A stretch of 64,000 bases of DNA from Baylisascaris procyonis (Eukaryota; Nematoda; Chromadorea; Rhabditida; Ascarididae): assembly GCA_037389465.1 (NCBI GenBank), contig JAZARR010000074.1, forward strand, positions 6,437,991 through 6,501,990, given 5' to 3'. Below are positions 57,313 to 64,000 of the stretch, piece by piece (the first letter of the stretch is position 1; the number at the start of each line of letters is the position of its first letter). The position numbers and the translations under genes were made by a program. The notes under the pieces are model-generated. The model did not search any database. It was not told where the DNA came from and saw only the letters and a list, made by a program, of their open reading frames with translations.

Positions 57313-57603
57313 TCATTGCTGCTCCAAGCAATTTTCGGCGTTACATTCTGTGACCTCAACGAGTACGACAGCCCGTTCGCGAAGTTCTTTCTCCTCGGCC
57401 TGTTGAAATGCGTCGAAGTGCTGGATGCCTTGGTCGACTGGTACCGTCGCAATCGTTGATTTTACACTGTGATGGATTTGAACCAGGGCTGGGACCATCG
57501 ATATAAGTTGTTGACGAAAATGCGCCATGATTTCCTCACGGAGATTAGCCCCTATGTGAGCACGTAGTTTGGCACATGTCCCCGAGTCCATTATTATCGC
57601 CAT
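57313..57603 (-). CDS. Unidentified subtelomeric protein or exon, 96 codons
   Basis: The minus-strand frame starts at ATG (57603; a second Met four codons later) and stops at 57313. Composition is protein-like and more GC-rich than the surroundings. It is predicted mostly helical and charged: LREEIMAHFRQQLI at about 22-35, then AEEKELRERAVVLVEV at about 69-84. A donor-like GTCACA follows VVLVE, so the last residues may be intron, and the exons near 56900-57100 may belong to the same gene. I do not recognise a family. Its order and strand match the neighbouring exons at 56719 and 57732. Confidence 0.45.
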   Translation of the reverse strand: MAIIMDSGTCAKLRAHIGANLREEIMAHFRQQLISMVPALVQIHHSVKSTIATVPVDQGIQHFDAFQQAEEKELRERAVVLVEVTECNAENCLEQQ

Positions 57604-57731
57604 CAGTACTTCAGACTTCGATAAACTTGTGCTTCACACCGTGATCTGCGTTTAAAGCGTTATCTGAAGTACAAGTTGGCTGGAAATCAGCCAGGTAGCA
57701 AAGGTGCTTGTTAAATAAAAGAAAGCTGTCA

Positions 57732-58133
57732 TCACACATCGTCGTTTTTACTTTGTAACTTTTGCACGAAATGTGCTACATCTATACTTCCATTTATCTC
57801 AACACAGGCAAGGAGTACTCCAACGTATTCAACTGCCGACAATAGGCACTCATCCTCTATCCAGACCCATTTCGGGAAGGATACATATTGCAGTACACTC
57901 CGAATTCGAATATGAAACAGCGCAGTGTTTTGATCGTCAATGTGATCAAAGTGCAAGTCGGCAGGGTGTGAGAGGAATGTCAGAGATGCAGAGCAGGGAT
58001 GAATGGATGCAAAACGTGACACGTGTTTCCAATTAGCTGTGGAGGGTGGAGTTGGTTGCGCGCTTCTCCCTATCAGTGTTGATAGTTTCGAAAGCGGTAC
58101 TTGGTCGTATTTCTGGGGTTTTGTGTTTAGCAT
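57732..58133 (-). CDS. Unidentified protein, last gene before the telomere, 133 codons
   Basis: A single uninterrupted minus-strand frame from ATG at 58133 to a stop at 57732. It begins MLNTKPQKYDQVPLSKLSTL, followed by a Pro/Ser/His-rich middle and a C-terminal half with alternating hydrophobic and charged residues (WVWIEDECLLSAVEYVGVLL, FVQKLQSKNDD). It is intact although its start is only about 86 bp from the first telomere repeat, so its promoter would have to lie in that gap or in the telomere. It could be a chance frame, or the remaining 3' part of a gene cut by a terminal deletion. No family recognised; the OB-fold-like alternation is only an impression. Confidence 0.4.
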   Translation of the reverse strand: MLNTKPQKYDQVPLSKLSTLIGRSAQPTPPSTANWKHVSRFASIHPCSASLTFLSHPADLHFDHIDDQNTALFHIRIRSVLQYVSFPKWVWIEDECLLSAVEYVGVLLACVEINGSIDVAHFVQKLQSKNDDV

Positions 58134-58219
58134 AGGTAGCCGTTCATTTCTATAGCGCTTATAGGTGTTTTTTTTGATAATTACTGCCTTTTTGAACGAT
58201 TGAGTAAATTGCTTTTGTT

Positions 58220-61200
58220 GGCTTAGGCTTAGGCTTAGGCTTAGGCTTAGGCTTAGGCTTAGATTGCTTAGGCTTACTTTGGCTTAGGCTTAGGCTTAGG
58301 CTTAGGCTTAGGTTCTGCTTAGGCTTAGGCTTAGGCTTAGGTAAGGCTTAGGCTTAGGCTTAGGCATCAACTATAGGCTTAGGCTTAGGCTTAGGCTTAG
58401 GCTTAGGCTTAGGCTTAGGCTTAGGCTTAGGCAGGCTTAGGCTTAGGCTTAGGCTTAGGCTTAGGCTTAGGCTTAGGCTTAGGCTTAGGCTTAGGCTTAG
58501 GCTTAGGCTTAGGCTTAGGCTTAGGCTTAGGCTTAGGCTTAGGCTTAGGCTTAGGCTTAGGCTTAGGCTTAGGCTTAGGCTTAGGCTTAGGCTTAGGCTT
58601 AGGCTTAGGCTTAGGCTTAGGCTTAGGCTTAGGCTTAGGCTTAGGCTTAGGCTTAGGCTTAGGCTTAGGCTTAGGCTTAGGCTTAGGCTTAGGCTTAGGC
58701 TTAGGCTTAGGCTTAGGCTTAGGCTTAGGCTTAGGCTTAGGCTTAGGCTTAGGCTTAGGCTTAGGCTTAGGCTTAGGCTTAGGCTTAGGCTTAGGCTTAG
58801 GCTTAGGCTTAGGCTTAGGCTTAGGCTTAGGCTTAGGCTTAGGCTTAGGCTTAGGCTTAGGCTTAGGCTTAGGCTTAGGCTTAGGCTTAGGCTTAGGCTT
58901 AGGCTTAGGCTTAGGCTTAGGCTTAGGCTTAGGCTTAGGCTTAGGCTTAGGCTTAGGCTTAGGCTTAGGCTTAGGCTTAGGCTTAGGCTTAGGCTTAGGC
59001 TTAGGCTTAGGCTTAGGCTTAGGCTTAGGCTTAGGCTTAGGCTTAGGCTTAGGCTTAGGCTTAGGCTTAGGCTTAGGCTTAGGCTTAGGCTTAGGCTTAG
59101 GCTTAGGCTTAGGCTTAGGCTTAGGCTTAGGCTTAGGCTTAGGCTTAGGCTTAGGCTTAGGCTTAGGCTTAGGCTTAGGCTTAGGCTTAGGCTTAGGCTT
59201 AGGCTTAGGCTTAGGCTTAGGCTTAGGCTTAGGCTTAGGCTTAGGCTTAGGCTTAGGCTTAGGCTTAGGCTTAGGCTTAGGCTTAGGCTTAGGCTTAGGC
59301 TTAGGCTTAGGCTTAGGCTTAGGCTTAGGCTTAGGCTTAGGCTTAGGCTTAGGCTTAGGCTTAGGCTTAGGCTTAGGCTTAGGCTTAGGCTTAGGCTTAG
59401 GCTTAGGCTTAGGCTTAGGCTTAGGCTTAGGCTTAGGCTTAGGCTTAGGCTTAGGCTTAGGCTTAGGCTTAGGCTTAGGCTTAGGCTTAGGCTTAGGCTT
59501 AGGCTTAGGCTTAGGCTTAGGCTTAGGCTTAGGCTTAGGCTTAGGCTTAGGCTTAGGCTTAGGCTTAGGCTTAGGCTTAGGCTTAGGCTTAGGCTTAGGC
59601 TTAGGCTTAGGCTTAGGCTTAGGCTTAGGCTTAGGCTTAGGCTTAGGCTTAGGCTTAGGCTTAGGCTTAGGCTTAGGCTTAGGCTTAGGCTTAGGCTTAG
59701 GCTTAGGCTTAGGCTTAGGCTTAGGCTTAGGCTTAGGCTTAGGCTTAGGCTTAGGCTTAGGCTTAGGCTTAGGCTTAGGCTTAGGCTTAGGCTTAGGCTT
59801 AGGCTTAGGCTTAGGCTTAGGCTTAGGCTTAGGCTTAGGCTTAGGCTTAGGCTTAGGCTTAGGCTTAGGCTTAGGCTTAGGCTTAGGCTTAGGCTTAGGC
59901 TTAGGCTTAGGCTTAGGCTTAGGCTTAGGCTTAGGCTTAGGCTTAGGCTTAGGCTTAGGCTTAGGCTTAGGCTTAGGCTTAGGCTTAGGCTTAGGCTTAG
60001 GCTTAGGCTTAGGCTTAGGCTTAGGCTTAGGCTTAGGCTTAGGCTTAGGCTTAGGCTTAGGCTTAGGCTTAGGCTTAGGCTTAGGCTTAGGCTTAGGCTT
60101 AGGCTTAGGCTTAGGCTTAGGCTTAGGCTTAGGCTTAGGCTTAGGCTTAGGCTTAGGCTTAGGCTTAGGCTTAGGCTTAGGCTTAGGCTTAGGCTTAGGC
60201 TTAGGCTTAGGCTTAGGCTTAGGCTTAGGCTTAGGCTTAGGCTTAGGCTTAGGCTTAGGCTTAGGCTTAGGCTTAGGCTTAGGCTTAGGCTTAGGCTTAG
60301 GCTTAGGCTTAGGCTTAGGCTTAGGCTTAGGCTTAGGCTTAGGCTTAGGCTTAGGCTTAGGCTTAGGCTTAGGCTTAGGCTTAGGCTTAGGCTTAGGCTT
60401 AGGCTTAGGCTTAGGCTTAGGCTTAGGCTTAGGCTTAGGCTTAGGCTTAGGCTTAGGCTTAGGCTTAGGCTTAGGCTTAGGCTTAGGCTTAGGCTTAGGC
60501 TTAGGCTTAGGCTTAGGCTTAGGCTTAGGCTTAGGCTTAGGCTTAGGCTTAGGCTTAGGCTTAGGCTTAGGCTTAGGCTTAGGCTTAGGCTTAGGCTTAG
60601 GCTTAGGCTTAGGCTTAGGCTTAGGCTTAGGCTTAGGCTTAGGCTTAGGCTTAGGCTTAGGCTTAGGCTTAGGCTTAGGCTTAGGCTTAGGCTTAGGCTT
60701 AGGCTTAGGCTTAGGCTTAGGCTTAGGCTTAGGCTTAGGCTTAGGCTTAGGCTTAGGCTTAGGCTTAGGCTTAGGCTTAGGCTTAGGCTTAGGCTTAGGC
60801 TTAGGCTTAGGCTTAGGCTTAGGCTTAGGCTTAGGCTTAGGCTTAGGCTTAGGCTTAGGCTTAGGCTTAGGCTTAGGCTTAGGCTTAGGCTTAGGCTTAG
60901 GCTTAGGCTTAGGCTTAGGCTTAGGCTTAGGCTTAGGCTTAGGCTTAGGCTTAGGCTTAGGCTTAGGCTTAGGCTTAGGCTTAGGCTTAGGCTTAGGCTT
61001 AGGCTTAGGCTTAGGCTTAGGCTTAGGCTTAGGCTTAGGCTTAGGCTTAGGCTTAGGCTTAGGCTTAGGCTTAGGCTTAGGCTTAGGCTTAGGCTTAGGC
61101 TTAGGCTTAGGCTTAGGCTTAGGCTTAGGCTTAGGCTTAGGCTTAGGCTTAGGCTTAGGCTTAGGCTTAGGCTTAGGCTTAGGCTTAGGCTTAGGCTTAG

Positions 61201-64000
61201 GCTTAGGCTTAGGCTTAGGCTTAGGCTTAGGCTTAGGCTTAGGCTTAGGCTTAGGCTTAGGCTTAGGCTTAGGCTTAGGCTTAGGCTTAGGCTTAGGCTT
61301 AGGCTTAGGCTTAGGCTTAGGCTTAGGCTTAGGCTTAGGCTTAGGCTTAGGCTTAGGCTTAGGCTTAGGCTTAGGCTTAGGCTTAGGCTTAGGCTTAGGC
61401 TTAGGCTTAGGCTTAGGCTTAGGCTTAGGCTTAGGCTTAGGCTTAGGCTTAGGCTTAGGCTTAGGCTTAGGCTTAGGCTTAGGCTTAGGCTTAGGCTTAG
61501 GCTTAGGCTTAGGCTTAGGCTTAGGCTTAGGCTTAGGCTTAGGCTTAGGCTTAGGCTTAGGCTTAGGCTTAGGCTTAGGCTTAGGCTTAGGCTTAGGCTT
61601 AGGCTTAGGCTTAGGCTTAGGCTTAGGCTTAGGCTTAGGCTTAGGCTTAGGCTTAGGCTTAGGCTTAGGCTTAGGCTTAGGCTTAGGCTTAGGCTTAGGC
61701 TTAGGCTTAGGCTTAGGCTTAGGCTTAGGCTTAGGCTTAGGCTTAGGCTTAGGCTTAGGCTTAGGCTTAGGCTTAGGCTTAGGCTTAGGCTTAGGCTTAG
61801 GCTTAGGCTTAGGCTTAGGCTTAGGCTTAGGCTTAGGCTTAGGCTTAGGCTTAGGCTTAGGCTTAGGCTTAGGCTTAGGCTTAGGCTTAGGCTTAGGCTT
61901 AGGCTTAGGCTTAGGCTTAGGCTTAGGCTTAGGCTTAGGCTTAGGCTTAGGCTTAGGCTTAGGCTTAGGCTTAGGCTTAGGCTTAGGCTTAGGCTTAGGC
62001 TTAGGCTTAGGCTTAGGCTTAGGCTTAGGCTTAGGCTTAGGCTTAGGCTTAGGCTTAGGCTTAGGCTTAGGCTTAGGCTTAGGCTTAGGCTTAGGCTTAG
62101 GCTTAGGCTTAGGCTTAGGCTTAGGCTTAGGCTTAGGCTTAGGCTTAGGCTTAGGCTTAGGCTTAGGCTTAGGCTTAGGCTTAGGCTTAGGCTTAGGCTT
62201 AGGCTTAGGCTTAGGCTTAGGCTTAGGCTTAGGCTTAGGCTTAGGCTTAGGCTTAGGCTTAGGCTTAGGCTTAGGCTTAGGCTTAGGCTTAGGCTTAGGC
62301 TTAGGCTTAGGCTTAGGCTTAGGCTTAGGCTTAGGCTTAGGCTTAGGCTTAGGCTTAGGCTTAGGCTTAGGCTTAGGCTTAGGCTTAGGCTTAGGCTTAG
62401 GCTTAGGCTTAGGCTTAGGCTTAGGCTTAGGCTTAGGCTTAGGCTTAGGCTTAGGCTTAGGCTTAGGCTTAGGCTTAGGCTTAGGCTTAGGCTTAGGCTT
62501 AGGCTTAGGCTTAGGCTTAGGCTTAGGCTTAGGCTTAGGCTTAGGCTTAGGCTTAGGCTTAGGCTTAGGCTTAGGCTTAGGCTTAGGCTTAGGCTTAGGC
62601 TTAGGCTTAGGCTTAGGCTTAGGCTTAGGCTTAGGCTTAGGCTTAGGCTTAGGCTTAGGCTTAGGCTTAGGCTTAGGCTTAGGCTTAGGCTTAGGCTTAG
62701 GCTTAGGCTTAGGCTTAGGCTTAGGCTTAGGCTTAGGCTTAGGCTTAGGCTTAGGCTTAGGCTTAGGCTTAGGCTTAGGCTTAGGCTTAGGCTTAGGCTT
62801 AGGCTTAGGCTTAGGCTTAGGCTTAGGCTTAGGCTTAGGCTTAGGCTTAGGCTTAGGCTTAGGCTTAGGCTTAGGCTTAGGCTTAGGCTTAGGCTTAGGC
62901 TTAGGCTTAGGCTTAGGCTTAGGCTTAGGCTTAGGCTTAGGCTTAGGCTTAGGCTTAGGCTTAGGCTTAGGCTTAGGCTTAGGCTTAGGCTTAGGCTTAG
63001 GCTTAGGCTTAGGCTTAGGCTTAGGCTTAGGCTTAGGCTTAGGCTTAGGCTTAGGCTTAGGCTTAGGCTTAGGCTTAGGCTTAGGCTTAGGCTTAGGCTT
63101 AGGCTTAGGCTTAGGCTTAGGCTTAGGCTTAGGCTTAGGCTTAGGCTTAGGCTTAGGCTTAGGCTTAGGCTTAGGCTTAGGCTTAGGCTTAGGCTTAGGC
63201 TTAGGCTTAGGCTTAGGCTTAGGCTTAGGCTTAGGCTTAGGCTTAGGCTTAGGCTTAGGCTTAGGCTTAGGCTTAGGCTTAGGCTTAGGCTTAGGCTTAG
63301 GCTTAGGCTTAGGCTTAGGCTTAGGCTTAGGCTTAGGCTTAGGCTTAGGCTTAGGCTTAGGCTTAGGCTTAGGCTTAGGCTTAGGCTTAGGCTTAGGCTT
63401 AGGCTTAGGCTTAGGCTTAGGCTTAGGCTTAGGCTTAGGCTTAGGCTTAGGCTTAGGCTTAGGCTTAGGCTTAGGCTTAGGCTTAGGCTTAGGCTTAGGC
63501 TTAGGCTTAGGCTTAGGCTTAGGCTTAGGCTTAGGCTTAGGCTTAGGCTTAGGCTTAGGCTTAGGCTTAGGCTTAGGCTTAGGCTTAGGCTTAGGCTTAG
63601 GCTTAGGCTTAGGCTTAGGCTTAGGCTTAGGCTTAGGCTTAGGCTTAGGCTTAGGCTTAGGCTTAGGCTTAGGCTTAGGCTTAGGCTTAGGCTTAGGCTT
63701 AGGCTTAGGCTTAGGCTTAGGCTTAGGCTTAGGCTTAGGCTTAGGCTTAGGCTTAGGCTTAGGCTTAGGCTTAGGCTTAGGCTTAGGCTTAGGCTTAGGC
63801 TTAGGCTTAGGCTAGGCTTAGGCAGGCTAGGCTTAGGCTTAGGCTTAGGCTGGCAGGGCTTAGGCTTAGGCTTAGGCTTAGGCTTAGGCTTAGGCTTAGG
63901 CTTAGGCTTAGGCTTAGGCTTGAGCCCAGGCTTAGGCTTAGGCTTAGGCTTAGGCTAGGCTTAGGCTTAGGAGCTTAGGCTTAGGCTTAGGCTTAGGCTT
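58220..64000 (+). repeat. Telomere, (TTAGGC)n, about 5.8 kb
   Basis: About 960 copies of TTAGGC reach the window's last base, with the G-rich strand 5' to 3' toward the edge, as at a right chromosome end. The first about 215 bp contain interruptions (near 58262-58280, 58312-58318, 58341-58345, 58365-58375 and 58432). From there to about 63810 the repeats are essentially perfect. The last about 180 bp contain many small indels (63812-63860, 63921-63930, 63954-63975), as expected of low read depth at the end. TTAGGC is the nematode repeat, and it fixes the broad organism identity. Confidence 0.99.

Noticed and set aside
63810..63990. Variant telomere repeats at the distal tip as biologically meaningful
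   Set aside because: Irregular indels at the very end of a sequence are most simply explained by low coverage or read error.

Overview
The right end of this window is a chromosome end. From about 58220 to the last base the + strand is a (TTAGGC)n array, the nematode telomere repeat, with the G-rich strand running toward the edge. The sequence is AT-rich. Exons are short and bounded by nematode-type sites (TTTCAG acceptors, GTAAGT/GTGAGT donors), introns run from hundreds to thousands of bases, and several start codons sit just behind acceptor-like sites suggestive of spliced leader addition. I infer a nematode with large introns, possibly clade III (Spirurina), but no species. Most proteins below had to be read by joining exons by eye. 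I checked splice phase at every junction I give.

Layout, left to right. (1) 646-781 (-): first exon of a NAP1-family histone chaperone whose remainder lies leftward. (2) 3760-17844 (+): a NOL8-type nucleolar protein in about 11 exons; one intron holds a 7.2-kb array of roughly 163 copies of a 44-bp minisatellite. (3) 19633-23081 (+): DNAJC12-like J protein, four exons, with a GC-AG intron required by reading frame and homology. (4) 25525-26592 (+): TMEM167B/kish-B. (5) 26618-28963 (+): C19orf53/L10K homologue, starting only 25 bp after the kish-B stop. (6) 31296-33735 (+): a phase-consistent chain of three short exons of an unidentified gene. (7) 34587-43305 (+): a secreted protein with signal peptide, three PAN/Apple modules and a cysteine-rich thrombospondin-like tail. 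(8) 49834-52776 (-): a homeobox gene split over at least three exons, with the decayed gag of a BEL/Pao-type retrotransposon inside the intron that splits the homeodomain. (9) 54868-58133 (-): several likely coding exons of unidentified subtelomeric genes, the last starting under 100 bp from the telomere. (10) 58220-64000: telomere.

The genes are mostly unrelated housekeeping genes (chromatin, nucleolus, Golgi, co-chaperone) plus one secreted adhesion-type protein and one developmental regulator. The only candidate for shared expression is the kish-B/L10K pair. I found no CRISPR array, rRNA or convincing tRNA. The most unusual structures are the intronic minisatellite with nested higher-order duplications, the tight gene pair, the hairpin at 21764-21856, and coding sequence almost touching the telomere.
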